Assembly (NCBI RefSeq): GCF_022605725.1
Contig: NC_065551.1
Location: 30,752,001 to 30,816,000, forward strand
DNA: 64,000 nucleotides
Reading direction: 5' to 3'
Origin: Anthonomus grandis grandis
Taxonomy: Eukaryota > Arthropoda > Insecta > Coleoptera > Curculionidae
This document shows positions 11,601-25,018 of this stretch, in pieces. Each line of letters begins with the position of its first letter. The first letter of the stretch is position 1. The notes beneath the pieces were generated by a model, which did no database searches, was not told the origin of the DNA, and saw only the letters and a program-made list of their open reading frames with translations. Position numbers and translations under genes: made by a program.

Positions 11601-14600
11601 GACTGGTGAGCGCCCTAATTAAATCGCCATTCATGATGGGCGCGCCGGGGGGCGCATGAACGCTGTTCATGGGCATCGGGGGCGGTGGAGGCGGCGGCGG
11701 TACCACGACCGCCGGCGGAGGCGGTGATACGGGGTTCGTTTGTTTCGGCGGCGAAACCTGCTTCATTTGTTCGTGCGGTACCGGCGGCGGAGGCGGCAGT
11801 TCTTGTAAGTGGTTCAGTGGTGGCGACATGTGCGATAAATCGGGGGAGGTGATCGATGAGGAACGGTGCGGACTTTCCGACATACGATGCTGAAACGGCA
11901 AAATTATTGTGATATACGCTTATACGGAGAGACAGGAGGTTTGTTCTCACAGCAGTAAGAAACAAGTTTTCGACAAATACACATGCGCAATAGAGTAAAA
12001 TGCGTTCGCACAGGCACTTCTGATCGGTTTCAAATCAAAAGTTTGATGTTCTTACACAAATTTCTGATCGTCATCTCATAGTCAGACTTGTTTTCGGATT
12101 TATTTCAAGCAAAGTGTCAGAGAATTCGTGTAGCCAGTCAACGCCGATCTTCGGAATATGAACATAACCTCTAAATTGTTGTTTCTATTTTGTCGTTTTG
12201 TATAGTCCTTGATATTCGTTTTGAAAATTGTATTTTATATTTTTGGATTAGTGTAAACATAAACATTAAGGAAACAAGTGCTTTTGAATCGTCGGAAGAA
12301 TCTGATCAGAATTATGTTGATTCCGACACAAACTTTTAAAGAAGATTTAATTGAAGAACGGATAAAGCCCAAAAGTCAAAACTATTTTCATGAAACTGTC
12401 TCCCAATTTAATAGAATAGAATTTCTCGAGCATTTTAGAGTAAGTCTTGAAGTAGCAAATAATCACACAATCTTAAACTCTATTAATATATACAGCTATT
12501 TCAAGGTTGTAGTATAATTTTTGTTTTGTTTATGTTTTATTTATTTTCCCATTTCCTACTGGGATAAAAAAGTGAGGTTATTTTTCTTCTCCACTTAACC
12601 CGTATTTGATGTTCGCACAGACGGTTTCAAATCGATCAGAAGTAGTAATATTTTACACATGCGCATCAAGAATGGTTTGGAAACAGTTTCAAACTTGTAA
12701 GAAATTTGCAGTGAGAACAAACCTACAGATGGTGTTGTCATAGACGGAGGAGTTCGAATTTATGTTAGAACGGATTTGAAGTAACAATTTCTTGTAAAGA
12801 CTAACGAGTTAGAGGATAAATGTTAAGTATGCATGTTATAGCAATGTAACTGGATGTACTTATAGACCACCAAATAGTAATTGTATTACTTTTTTAAATA
12901 TGTTTGAAGAAATGTTATTTAATATAGTTCCTAACTTTGAAATTATAATTTGTCCTGGGGATTTTAAAATAGATTAGTTAAGGCCCATTAATAATACTAC
13001 TAAACAATTTTTGGACACCCTTGACCCCACAGGATTACAACAAGATATTAATGATCCAACTAGAATAACGTCCAGTACCTTCACTCTTATAAATTTTATT
13101 AAGTAATAAGTTCAGAGGTAGTTTTCTCGGAACACGGTGGCGGATGTTTCCGATCATAAAGCGTTTTATGTGAGGGTTGTGTGTAAGCAGATGTAAAAAT
13201 ATAGAAATTTTAAAAGGATCTCCCAAGTAAATCTGTAGGATGACCTAAGATCTGTACCGTGGAATATTTTTCATTTGAATATAATAGAAGAAAAAACATA
13301 TTTATTCGTGCACCGGAAATGAGATGTATTTTTAGTAAGCCTTATGATTCATGATTCGGTAAAATAAATTGCTTAAACTAGAAAATGTAACTTATGAAAA
13401 ATTAAAAAGGTATAAAACAGATAAAAAGAGCAAAGTGGCAACCTTACAAGGAAATAAGGAATTTTGTAAATAGGTCTATGTTGAGAGAGAAAAAGGCTTT
13501 GTTAGGATCCCCGAAAATTAACTCTAGGTCTATGTGGAGCGTTCTGAAAAAATTGAATATTACGAAGAGAAATAACAGACCTCAATTACCTAATGATGTT
13601 TGCAATCCAAATATAGTAAATCACCATTTTATAACGTTTTTAAGTTTTTATGACAAAGGGGCAAAAAATTTAAATACACATAAATTATATAGTCATGTGT
13701 TGCCAAATTTCTTAAAACTTTTACTTATTGAATGACGTTTTTTCCAATCAATAGAAGCTGTGGATACTGCTCGAATTTTCTAAAGGTTTGACACTTTAAA
13801 TCACGAGGAACTCTTACATATTATGGCTTGCGCAGGTTTTAGTAATTCAGCAATTCAGTTTTTTTTTTAATTATTTGAACAGGCTGTAATTCTGGATGGT
13901 ATAAGGTCGGAGTAATATTGATGTGAAAGTCAGTATTAAGTCCAATTTTATATTCTCTTTATAAATTTTTATTGCCAAATTACTTAAAAGAGGCAAAATC
14001 CAACAATACGCAGATGATACCCAGCTATACTCGTAATTGTCTTTTTTGCCACCACAAGTAGAAAATAATAGACCAATTTTCTAAAAAACTGCCTTCGACT
14101 TAACGCAATGAAAACTGTGGCGATGTTATTTTACCTTTTGACAGACTTGAATCTTAGTATGAATGGAACACAACTCGAGTTTAGTGATGAAGTAAAAAGT
14201 TTCGGATTGATCCTTGATTACAAACTGAGATTAGAAAAGCAAACTTCAGTGTCAATAAGGAGGGCCATGTATAAATCGAAGTTACTGTATAATTAGAAAA
14301 ACATTTTAAGTACTCACTTTTAAAAACTAATTTGTGATTCTTTGGTATTATCGGTGTTTAATTATTTGTGTAGTATATGGCCCTTGTATTACGGCTGCAA
14401 CCGCATAGAGAATTTAAATAGTACAAAACTGTTGTTAAAGCTTTATTTTTGGCATAAGACAGCGTAATTCAGTAAGTCATAAAGCTTAAATCAACTGGTT
14501 AAATATGACCGGCTGAAAGAAATTAAATTGGGCGTGTTTATATAATAAAATAATAAAGGACCATCTTCCATTTATCCTTATCGGAAGATTCAGTTTCGAA

Positions 14601-17600
14601 CAGATGTTCATGACTTAAATATATGTACGTTTTAAGGATACTTTGACTCCACTTGTACATAGATCAGCTATGGATCCGTTACATATCAAATCAGCAAAGT
14701 CTATAATGCTTTTCCCCTATTTCTGAAATCTCTCTCTCTCTCTCCCTTCTTTTCCACGGGCTTATTATCGATTCTTGATAGGTGACAGATTTCAGAATTA
14801 GTTCTGGAGCATGGTTCTGTAAATGTTTTGTTGTTACAAGCACATGAAACAAGATACCATTAACGTAGAGTAACATTATTTATGGCTATAATTTTATTTT
14901 ATTTTTCATTTTATAGACATCTTATTTTATATAGTATTTTGTTTTTGATTTTATATGTCAATACATATGTTAGTATTCTATTTATGTTTTTATATTTCGA
15001 TTAAATTCTTAACATTTATTGGTTGCTTTTAGTTATCCAAAGATAAAAAATTGTACATCAGTCAATTTTTTTACGTTCATTTTTATGTGGTGTGTTTTTC
15101 TGTGTACTTTTTGACAAAGCAGCTCTGAAGATGGTCTAACAGGCCCAAAGCGCTTAGCGGATTATAATAATTAAAAATTACACAGACGTACAAAACGTCG
15201 TCTTAATTATTTTGCATGTTCAAAAAAAAAATATATTACTATTATTATTAATATACAAAAAATTGTTGAGATGAAATTACCCGAGTTCGTATACTGGTTA
15301 CATGAAAGAGTTTTAAACTTTCTTACCTGCATCATGTGAGGAGGAATTCCGTTCGGAGGAGGCGAGGTGGCCTCGGGAGGTGGAGGCGGGGGCGGCAGCT
15401 GCTCCCTTCCCGCGGGAATCCCCCGCACCCTCGTGGGCGTCGAGGTCGGCGTCCCCTGATTCGAAGGAGGCGCTGGCGGTGGTTGACTAGGACGCGATTT
15501 TGATCGCGTCGGTGTGCCAGATAACGATTCAGAACTAAAACGAAATAATAATGATTACGTAAAGTGTTGTTCTTGGCGTAAACTCCTAACTGTACTAGGA
15601 GACTGAATTCCAAATCAATACTTATTTATATCTATTTTAGTATTATCTATTTTATAAGGAAGTTATAACTTGAAAAAATACCAAACTTGTAGGTTAACAG
15701 TAACCTATCATATAATCATACATAGATACATAGACAGATCAACTTATAACTCAAGTCAAGTTAGATTTATATTGTTCCCAGGTCTACGCAGATTTCTAGT
15801 ATTTGAGCTTCATTCGAATCAAAAAACAGTACCATTAACAAAAACAAGAACGCCTAAAACCAACATGTTTTTCGTCGTCAGAGTCTAGGTGTTTTCCAGT
15901 TTTTTCATGAGTTTTTTTTCATACTATTCACACTTCTTGTTCGTGAATTTTTGGCCGAAAACAATACTGCCACGATGCCCCAGCCCCCATATTTGACAAA
16001 CATGGCTCCGTGTGACTTTTTTCCTCTTTCCAAGAATAAAGAGAACCTTAAAGGGCCGTCTTTTTACAAGCGTAGATGACATTAATTTGCGCATTGCTGA
16101 AAAGGGCTGAAGGCTATCGCAAAGATCGAGTTTGCGAAGTGTTTCGAGGATTAGAAGAAGCGCTAGCACAAGTGCGTTATATCTAATGGGGACTATTTTG
16201 AAGGCAACAATATTAATGAACACGAAAAAATAAATATATTTTTTTTTAAGTAAAAATGTTCGTTATTTAATAAGTTTTTTAGAACTTTAATTTGTTCTAC
16301 TTTCTTCATTTTCTTTCTTTAATTTGTTCTTCTTTTCCTTTGTTTGAAGGTTACAAAATACAGATTTTGGTTGGGAAAGTTTATAATTTGGTTGGAGCAA
16401 ATATTAGAAGTAAAATCGTTTAACTTCTAATATTTCAATCTACATTATCAAATTACACGAAGCTCACATTAAAAATTTAAAAAAAAAAAACAGGTAAATA
16501 ATCTTTCTTTATCCGCAATGTTTCTGGAAACTTCGTAATTGTTCATTTTCCTGTCTAAATTAATTAGGCCTTTTATTTTTATTGTTGATTAATTTTTGAG
16601 ACGCGTGTAATATTTAATAGATGCTAAACTGAGCTGAACAGATTATAAATAGCAAACTTAACTAAACTATTTTGCAGTTATTTTTTTAAAATATAGACCG
16701 CTTTAAATTAGCGAACCTACAGGGTGGAAAATGTTCTCAAATATTTTATAACATTTAACCCATGCTTCTATTTTAAATAAATCAGTACACAAACTATTCG
16801 ATACTGTTAAACATACCTCATGGGTCCTTGGCCGATACCATATATTCCATGTTGGTAAGCATTTTGGTCGTCATAATTATTTATGATTTGAGTATTATTT
16901 ACGTAAAGAAGCGATGGAGAATTCATGCCGTCTGGCATTTCCTCACGCTGATACGACCGTCTGATTTCGATAGAATTGGGCCTGGGCGGCCGATGATCCT
17001 GACCGTAGCCATCTGGTTCGTGCTGATATTGATTCGTTTGCTGAGGCGTTCTAGAAATTCAAATTAAAGGAAAAGTAAACTATGTGATTAATTATAAAAT
17101 TTATGTTTGTTCAAAGCAATAGAAAATTACAACGAAAATATGGCAAGAGTGGATATGGAAGTGATTTTTTATTGAATCTTTAATGTTCATTTATCATATC
17201 TAAAAAATCCTCTACTAAAAATCATATCTGAAATTCATGGCAATACAAATAACGAGCTGGAACGATGAAAGAAAAACAAATATCTTGTGGCTTTTCGCGA
17301 AAATGTATTTAAAAAATCCATCCAAAAGAGGAAGGCCAAATCCTGAGGTCCAGTAAAAAAAGGCAGATCGTTCTAAATTTGCGTTTCATCTCTGACTAAT
17401 GAAAGAATTTGTTTCGCAAAATTTGATTCCAAATCATGTTTGTCATAATTTTTTATAAAAACGGTCTTGTGGTAAAGTTGGGTAGGTTAGAACAAAATGC
17501 AGTTTGAATGTTAAAAAAGAATAATTGTCTTTTCTGACTCTTATTTTAAGTTCTTCTCAATTTCAGTTCTTCTCACCATTAAAATGTTTTTGTCGAATTA

Positions 17601-20600
17601 TAATAAATAAATTGTTGTATTATCTAGTTATTTCAGGATTTACAAATGAATAAAATTCATTTAGGACATACAACGCCATTTATTGCCAATTGGGTACAAT
17701 ACAATGTCGGTCGAATTTTAATACTCCTCGGTTTGCTCCTTACTCTTCAATTCAAGTAGCCCCCACATAAAAAGTCTGGGTATACGACTATACAACTTGT
17801 CCTATGAACTTGCTTCGCAAAAACTCAATGGTAACGACTGCGGTGTGGCAAGTCCGTGTGACAACATTTTGTTAAAAATATAGTAGTTGATTAGACCATA
17901 TTTACGCATTTTCGGACAAACAAAGTGCGCTAACATCGCACTTTTTATAACAACGCCATTTCTGGAAACACCTTTTTCGCTGCTTCATCACTGCTGCTGG
18001 GACGTTGGTATTAGCTAGAGTTCAGACCCGTATTCAAAGAAATCGTTGGTCAAACTACGTATTGTCTTGTCAGAACGTGTCGAATGTCTCCCGTATTTCA
18101 TACGATACGCACGCAAAGTTTTCACAATTGAACGGTTGTTTTCAATGTACAGCCAAATAATTACAACGCGCTGTTTCGGTTTTTGATTAAAATGACTTTT
18201 CATAATATTGGTCATCTGTCATAATCGGCTAAGAAATGGCGGAGTTATTTAGTGTTGAAATAGATGGCGGAGATCTAGACTGTATATTTATTGTAATAGT
18301 AAAAATAAATTATTTTTATCAGTTTGTGTTGTATAATTTGCGTATTTGGCCTTACTATAATTGATGTTATACTATTGGAATAAGTAAATATGTCTTGAAT
18401 GGCAACCAAAAAATCGTATGAATAAATGTATCCTAATATTCTACTTTTCTCTATTTGAATCTACGTATTCAGAAAAAAAAATAGATTAAACAGCTCAATA
18501 GAGTAGAGTTGTAGATTTAAAAAGAAAAATGTAAATTTAATATGATGAGAGTGGTTAACATAATAACGAAATGTCGGAATGTAAATTATTATGAGCACGA
18601 AATCGGCTGTCATTTCTTAGCCTAGGGAAACGGGTAAAAAATGACGCCCGATTCTGCAATTATACCAAATTTTCAATGAAATTTAAAACAATGTGATTTT
18701 GCCGCGATATTTAAGATTTATTTACAAAAAATACAAATGTTATCAGACGGGAACACGTTACATATATGTAGGATTTACATTACATTACATATGAGGAACT
18801 CAAAAATATTTATCAAATCCATCGTTATTTGTGGTAAAAGCAGTTTAAAGATTATTTAATGACAATTTTAGCTTATGAGAAATTAACTTATATAGAGTCT
18901 TGAAAACTTCAAATCCTCGTAATTGCCAAAAACTTCTCAGATAATTTTCTCATTATTGTTTTCTGTTTTTGTTAATGCACTACTAACATAAATTTGGGTA
19001 CTCCATTAATTATAAGTAATAATTACGGAAATCAATTGGCGAAAAGAGTAACATCTGACTAAATTGACTTTTTTAAGAAATCTATATTTACAGCTTCGTA
19101 TTTTCTTTTTTACGTAATAAGACACAGATGCCAAGGCACAAATTATAACGTGTTTTTCAAATTAAAAATAAAGAAATTAAAATTTAATTACATAAAGTGG
19201 CAAATTTTACTGGCAAGTCTAATTGCAAAAAAAAAATATGCGAGCCACTCAAAAATATAGAATCGACAATTATATTGGCACCTTACTTGCAGATAAAAAA
19301 AAATTTGCTTGTATGTAGCGGTTAACACCGGTACGGATTGAATCGGTCAAGTAATTCACGGGTTAGTGATAAAATACATAAAATTAAATATTTCATAAAA
19401 ATCCTACGATGCCCACTGATAGTGAAACTACAGTTAGAATAGAAAAACTACGCACATCGCAAAATAGTTATTGGCATAGCTCTTACTTTACAATGCTCGC
19501 ACTGCGGTTCAATATAGGGTAAAAATTTTAACGGAAAAGATCTCTATGAAAGTCGCGAAAATTGATTTCAAACGTTGTTGCAATACACAAGATCCTGTGC
19601 AAAAAAAAAGAAAACAGCGGCGCGACTATAAGAGGTTAAAAAAATTACAATTAATTTTTAATGGCAGAAAAAAAATTATTTTAAGGAACTCCTTTTTTGT
19701 CCAGAAGTTTCTTTTTTAATACTAAAGAATAAAATGTGCAGTTTACTGTTATTCTTTCACTGTTGAATTTCTCTCAAGAAGAATTTTAGAAACACACTTT
19801 AGCATAACAAAATTAGCATAGGCGACGTTCATTTGATATACAACCAATAGATCTTAAACTGTCTGTATCACTTTCACTTCTTGGTGACACAAATTTTTAT
19901 TAATAATTTATTGAAAAACAAGTTCTTTTCACTAATTAAGTAAAATACTAATATTTTTTCATGTAAGCTTAAAATCTGTTTTTAGATTGACATAAAGAGA
20001 CAATTAAAAATATGATAAATGTTACTCACCTATAAATTGAATTTTGAGGCATGAAGTGTTCTCCATGCTCGGCTGCCCTTTGCTTATGTACTTCCCTGGT
20101 ATTGTGAGGCTGTCGCACCCTTTTCCTTTGCCTTGCACCTCCCAGAACACCACCCTTGTGCGCCCTAATTATTATAATTTTATGTATATATAATAAATTT
20201 AAAATTTTATTAATTACTTTGCATAAGTGGTTAGAAAATGATTCGAATGTTACACGATCTCGTCAGTTTCGGTCTTACCTATTTTTGCCCTTATCGTGAA
20301 TCACTCTTTCAGTATCATTGAGCATCTCCTGTCTCCACAATTCAAAGAAGTAATTCGGATCAGTATAGAACTTAAGGCCGTCCTTGCCGTCGTCTCTATA
20401 ACAATTCAGTTTGTCCAATGGGGGCGGCCTATCGCAGGATTTATACGTTTCTAGCATGGCTGTAGGCATTGTGGCTCGAGAAAAAATCTATAAAACATTT
20501 TGCTGGTTAGCAAAAACAAAGCTAAAACTAAAGTTATCGTTAAAATGGATAAGAAAACTTTAGAAGCCAACCTATAAAAAATTAGTTCCAGCAAATTCAT

Positions 20601-23283
20601 CGCTATACTTGTCAGTTGCATTAAAGTTGTAACTAGGTAATAATGCTGTATACTATCTAGTGATTAAGCTAAAAGTTTTGGGTTAATTGTTGATTGCGAA
20701 TTAAAATTCAAAGATGTTATTACTTCATGTTAAAAAAAAGCATATTCTTTAGCATGGATATTATTTTTTACAAAAAATGATGCCTCCACAATGATGGTTT
20801 GGTTTCATTTTAACTCTGTTAACTACTAATAATATTAATAATAATTAAATTTTTTTATTTGCAAACTCATCATAACTACATAAAAAAAAATACACATTTA
20901 TTATTTTATGCAAATAAAAGGCCATCAAATTCAGAATTCTGCCAAGGCAGATTCTGGTCTTTAACATTGTGGCCAAAACTTAAAAAACTAACTAAAAAAA
21001 AATTTTGAAACTTGTTTGTAACAGACTAAGTTTAATTATACACACCTACCCAAAAAAAATTTAGAACATTTACATAGTACCTCTCATAAAAAAAAAAAAA
21101 ACACGCACATAAGTTACCCACACTAAACACAGATTTTTGGTTTTCAAGCATACCCAAACTAACAATATTGACCCTTCAATATTTTACGCAGATAGCTGCT
21201 GACTCATCAGACGCACCATCATTCCTTTGCGAAAAGTCTGAACAGACACCAAACCCAACTCAAAATTTATGCCCAAAGAGTTCGTGTGATATGCAAAATT
21301 ATAGGAAAAGGACCTTTTAAATAATTGAGTCTTATGTCTTTGAATATGAATTGTGTTTCTTCTTAAGCCCAAATGGTGAACATCATTTCTAAAGGTAATC
21401 TTAAGGTATAGGTAAGGTGGACTACGGTATTTAAGAATTTTATAAAAAAAAGTAAGTGAATAAGCAACCCTACGATTTTGCATATTTAACCACCCCAGCT
21501 CGGAAAGTCTATGTGAAACGCGATTACGTCTGCGTATGCCAAAAGATACAAGAGTTCTGAAACTTTTGCAATCGGCACCTGTTATTATAGTCTAGGCACC
21601 AACCGTAAACAACATCGCAATAATTGCATTGTGACAGCACTAAAGAGTCACACAACATTTTTTTAATATCTTCACTTAGATCATGCCTATGCAAGTAAAT
21701 TAATTTTAAAGCAAAATACCCTTTTTTTAGAACATTAGAAACGTGTTGATAAAATCACTATCTACTATTAAGCCCAAACTTTTGCAATTATCTACAACAG
21801 GAATATTAGCATCACCCATCTTAATATTTATAGTGTTGCTGTTTAAAATATGGTTTATTTTTTGCTTATTACCAATAAACATTACAGACGACTTAGAAGG
21901 ATTTAATTTTAGAAAATGTTTTGAAGAAATATCGCATATGGCTTGTAAGTCTTGATTAATTTTTGCTGCCGCATTTTTAGCATCTTCTGGCAGAAAAGAG
22001 TAATACAACTGAGCATTGTCAGCATAAAAATGGTAAAGGCAGTTTTTTAAATAAAAATTAAACCTAAAAGTATAAATAATAAAAAATAAGGGTTCTAAAA
22101 TACCACCCTGAGGCACGCCATTATCAACTTCCAAGAGCTCAGATACATTTTCCTCTATCTTGACTCACTGCACCCTACCTCTTAAATAAGAATTAATTAA
22201 ATTAATAGCTTTATCAGAAAAACCTATATAGTGAAATATAGACTTAATTAAAGACCTAAGACTTAAAAATTTTGTGATTAACAAAATCAAAGGCTTTGGT
22301 ATAGTCCGATAGAACAAGGGCAGAAATCATACCATCATCCCTAGATTTTATGATGTCATCAATAACATCCACCATTGATGAGGCACAACTGAAATTCTGT
22401 CTAAACCCAGACTGTTTAGGGGGCAAAATATCATTAACATTTAAAAAATTTCGAATTTGAGAGTCTAAGATTCTTTTAAGAATATGATCTGTTTTTGAAT
22501 AAAAAGAGTACAAAATTCAAAAAGCACCAAGCTCCTATCTTAAAATTGATATTTACTTTTCTACAAAATTGTTAAATATATAATTGTTAAATAATATAAA
22601 TCAGTATTGAACTGGTGTACACAGTATAAGTATTTACAACCTAAATCTTTATACAATACCAACAATAATTTTAATCTTTAACAATATCAACTCATAAAGT
22701 TCTTTTCGCTTTTCCTGTTAGATGTCATAGTAGTACTATTTTTTTAAAAAGAGAGAACATCTTTTGTATTATGAAGCTCTAGCCTGTTCTAGAGATAAGC
22801 TGATGTAAGTTTGTTACTTAATGTAAACGTATTAAGTTTGCTTTTGAATTAAAATATGAATGGTCTTACCTGTTGATCAAAAACGGTGGCGCTCTTAAAC
22901 GCTTTTCTCATGTGAATATCTTGGAGACTAACTTCTTCTACTGTACTGTCTAACTGGGTAACTTTGACAGCTAACCTGTCAATTCTAGCTTGTAAGGAAT
23001 TGGACCTATCATGGATTTGTTGGGCATCCCTTGCCAGTTCTCCAAACAAGTCTTCAGCATGCCTGAAAAAGTAGTACTTGAAAACTAAGCAGTAGTTCTC
23101 AAAAAGTTGAATTATACTTTATAATGAAATATTGGCCTACCTAGATAACGAAGAGAGTTGCCTGACAGTGTTAGCTAAAGTTCCATTCGTAACTCCCTCG
23201 AGTTCCGATGGTAGAGGCAAATCTTCGGGCAGGGTGCCTCTGGTCACATGGACTGGTTCTATAAGCCTCTTCGGTAGTGGCAT
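8649..23283 (-). CDS. SCAR: SCAR/WAVE actin-nucleation-promoting protein, complete coding region
   Basis: WAVE activates Arp2/3 downstream of Rac as part of the pentameric WAVE regulatory complex at the cell cortex. Eight coding exons, in order: 23141-23283, 22870-23062, 20279-20487, 20030-20164, 16817-17050, 15327-15534, 11518-11889, 8649-8843. All have GT-AG borders and matching phases, giving 562 aa. The N-terminal WAVE homology domain (about 1-180) starts MPLPKRLIEP and has LQARIDRLAVKVTQLDS, EEVSLQDIHMRKAFKS and YRDDGKDGLKFYTDPNYFF. A basic stretch with RQRKRVRQP follows (about 182-227). A proline-rich region (305-470) has runs such as PPPPPPPPMP. The C-terminus has a WH2 motif (LLKAIRDGITLRKV, 496-509), a connector (DVASILARRVAVEFS) and an acidic tail with Trp. 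This is the family's normal length and order. The introns carry many transposon relics. An upstream 5'UTR exon ends at an acceptor at 23346-23347. Confidence 0.95.
8993..9130. repeat. Dispersed repeat, copy 1 (second copy at 33455-33650)
   Basis: Shares long similar stretches with 33455-33650, including ATTGTATTTAAGA, GGATTAAATATA-like, ATCGTTAAAGATTTA-like and TTCATATTTCTTCTAAAT. It is an unclassified repeat family; it is in WAVE intron 7. Confidence 0.6.
9576..9725 (+). pseudogene. Truncated THAP-domain transposase start
   Basis: An ATG opens 49 residues: SRCAAVLCKNN followed by LSFFSLNK, then a stop. C-x4-C plus the FF-x-L/F-P-like block is the start of a THAP zinc finger, the DNA-binding domain of P-element transposases and of THAP host proteins. 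The later C-x2-H half of the finger and all catalytic parts are absent. Its place inside a TIR pair makes a deleted P-like transposon the likely source. Confidence 0.65.
9822..10434. repeat. Foldback MITE (~613 bp, long inverted arms) nested in the P-like element
   Basis: The arms pair along nearly the whole length. The outer parts share AAGTATGTACCATAAAT and GAGTAATTTTAA-ACAAAAAGTTCATA; the inner parts share a TTTTTCGTATCTTGCTTA-like stretch, with the centre near 10130. An internal AACACCCTGTATA at 10317-10329 repeats the terminal sequence. Non-autonomous; no coding capacity. Confidence 0.75.
11352..11400 (-). other. CTGAGGA-stem-GAAAC motif (hammerhead-like / Penelope-type repeat)
   Basis: Read on the - strand: CCTGAGGATGATATAAGTC followed by GAAACGTCGAC. 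The CTGANGA and GAAAC blocks match the conserved hammerhead core in order, and this kind of sequence is a frequent dispersed repeat in insects, known from Penelope-like elements. Helix II would be only about 3 bp, so activity is doubtful. Confidence 0.4.
12725..14470 (+). pseudogene. LINE relic spanning endonuclease and reverse transcriptase
   Basis: The + strand in broken frames gives CTYRPPNSNCITFLNMFEE and CPGDFKID (endonuclease N-x-D-like block), DPTRITSSTFTLINFI, a linker with MWSVLKKLNITKRNNRP, then DTLNHEELLHIM, a remnant of the motif A region, a YADDTQ-like NNTQMIPS stretch, and the FSDEVKSFGLILDYKLRL block. Order and spacing follow Jockey/CR1-like elements. It is full of stops, in WAVE intron 6. 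Confidence 0.65.
14730..14745 (+). repeat. (CT)n microsatellite
   Basis: Sixteen bases of alternating C and T in WAVE intron 6. Confidence 0.9.
15124..15154 (+). other. CTGAAGA-stem-AAAGC motif (hammerhead-like / Penelope-type repeat)
   Basis: CTGAAGATGGTCTAACAGG, then CCCAAAGCGCTT. GGTC and GGCC can pair as a 4-bp helix around a TAACA loop, between CTGANGA and an altered GAAAC. It is a degraded member of the class seen at 11352 and 33143. Confidence 0.4.
15895..16250 (+). pseudogene. Mariner transposase C-terminal relic
   Basis: The + strand reads LTNMAPCDFFLFPRIKRTLK followed by GRLF. This is the block around the third catalytic Asp of DD34D mariner transposases (usual form PPYSPDLAPCDFFLFPKLK). 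It is followed by a degraded FxxCFExWxxR-like end and AATAAATA. The N-terminal two-thirds are missing. In WAVE intron 5. Confidence 0.75.
17750..18240 (-). pseudogene. DUF4817-type Tc1/mariner transposase, internally deleted
   Basis: The - strand reads QRVVIIWLYIENNRSIVKTL and later TIRSLTNDFFEYGS, fitting the N-terminal helix-turn-helix (DUF4817) of an insect transposase group. Toward 17760 the sequence reads RLFMWGLLELKSKEQ, matching the D-Y-F-L-W-G-Y-L-K-S end of the catalytic domain. The central catalytic part is lost. In WAVE intron 4. Confidence 0.55.
18241..20029. other. WAVE intron 4, remainder
   Basis: AT-rich, no exon seen. CGGCTAAGAAATG near 18222 and CATTTCTTAGCC near 18611 form a short, imperfect inverted pair that may mark the edges of an older insertion. 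Confidence 0.35.
20870..22540 (-). pseudogene. LINE relic with reverse transcriptase domain
   Basis: On the - strand, LPPKQSGFRQNFSCASSMVD leads to LSDYTKAFDFVNH (motif A), DNGVPQGGILEPLFF (motif B) and FYADNAQLYYSF. The third motif is usually YADD; here the second Asp is Asn, which alone should kill polymerisation. It continues with NPSKSSVMF, CKSLGLIVDSDF and a degraded C-terminal region to about 21184. Two frame breaks are visible. Jockey/CR1-like; in WAVE intron 2. Confidence 0.8.
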
Positions 23284-23345
23284 GTTAGAACGATCTTATC
23301 CCTTATCAATTACCGAATTTGTTGCTTCATGAGGCTCACAAATTT
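23284..23345 (-). promoter_or_regulatory. WAVE 5'UTR portion of the first coding exon
   Basis: The sequence upstream of the WAVE ATG ends at a convincing acceptor (ttttttccag, AG at 23346-23347). So at least one non-coding exon lies further upstream on the - strand. Confidence 0.6.
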
Positions 23346-25018
23346 CTGGAAAAAATTCAATAATTACTTTACTTAAACATGCATTAGGTCAGAGTGTAGC
23401 AACACATTTTTTAAAATAATTCATGTTTTTAAATTATATTGTGTCATTTTCTCAAAACTCTCTATAATAAAACCAACACACAGAATCAAATTAAACGAAA
23501 GCTCGATTGTGCAGGTTATAAGTGAAGCGTTACATAAAAGCAATGGTTCAATAATTGCCTTTTATTTTTAAAAACAGTATCAAGAGAATTATACAGGATG
23601 TAGGCAACCTGTAATTTTCATTTTAAAAGAAAAAAGCCTTTAAGATTAAATTGCATTTTTTTCGAATAAGAACCAATTGAATTTGAAAATTGCCAACAGT
23701 GTTTTAACACTGGTTAAGCAACATCGTCGTCGTGGCACTTTTTATGTTATTATTTTTTAATTTTACATTAATTTCACTCAGTACCTTACTTAAAACTCTG
23801 CTTCTTAAACTATATAAAACATTTGTCATGATCATTTTTAAAAAACTATGTAATGATAATAAAATAATAAAAAAAGCAACTTCTGCTATAAAAGTGAAAA
23901 ATACTCACATTATTTTAAACAGCGTTTTATTCAATTACCCACGAAACTCAATACTAACTTTAAAAGCAACGTTTGTTTTTGATGTTGGCAATACGACCTT
24001 GGGTATTATGATAAACTAATTATTTTATCAACAGATAATTTTGTCCATCTTATTTACAGTATGAACAAAATATTGTTTACCTTAAAATTTGTAATCAACA
24101 AGATGCCAATGCTATTTAAGGATCTTTTGATAGCTCCACATTATTGAATATGTCTAGTGAACTTGATCAGATGACTTGTCAAACCATAGGAGATATCAAG
24201 TTTGGTTAAATATTATTTGATTGAATTTCATCAGTTGTACACTGCAATTAAAGCTTTTCGTTAGACAGTATAGAGTGGAACATTTGCTGCATTTTTGAAC
24301 AGTGAACAGTAGCTATATTTGAGTTTTCTGATAAATAAAAACTAAAAACCTGTTGGTATGATAAATAAATAAATCCACTATGAACGAATACCTCTCTCTA
24401 GTCTTCCCTTGTTTTTTTTCTTGAAAATTTCAGCCCATCCATAAATACATCGGTAAATATCTAATAAAAATCTAATTCAATGGAAGATTAAATATATTTT
24501 TTGTGCAGGTATTTTGCAAAAAATGTGTTACTCCAAAACGCTTTATTTTTCTTATCTCTTGAGTGTAAGCTACAAGCCTATAACGTGATTTTAACCGGTA
24601 ACTTACATATCATATCTAATGTTGACGGTGGGAAAGAAATAACACGGAATCCGACCAGACAGGTGATGACAGTTTGTATTATAGAAATAACGGAAATATA
24701 CATATTTTAGCCGGTCAGGCGAAAGTCGGCCGTTCACAACTGTTTTAAAATGGAATTATTTTAAATAAGATAGAAATACTCATATGCCCACTGCTAACAA
24801 TTATTTTTATAAAAAATATAAAATTCTCCAAAGCACAATTATGGTAGAGCTTTTCTACATGCTGGAATTGTGTTAAAAGAAAAACCTTCCTAGATAAAAA
24901 ATATATTTAAAAATCACTTTTTTTATTACATATCTCTAACAGCACTTGAGTATATTGTTGGTTGTAAATACTCCAGATCCAAATCCAAACCCTTCTATAC
25001 CTGTTTCAGTGCGTCATA

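Noticed and set aside
11669..11893. Glycine-rich + strand ORF
   Set aside because: It is the antisense of the proline-rich WAVE exon 7 (CCN codons read as GGN); no acceptor, start or context supports it.
16718..16760. CTACAGGGTGGAAAATG as a transposon end
   Set aside because: No matching inverted partner or transposase sequence nearby; the CAGGGTG word alone is not enough.
21743..21955. 70-codon + strand ORF
   Set aside because: Shadow of the LINE relic coding on the - strand.
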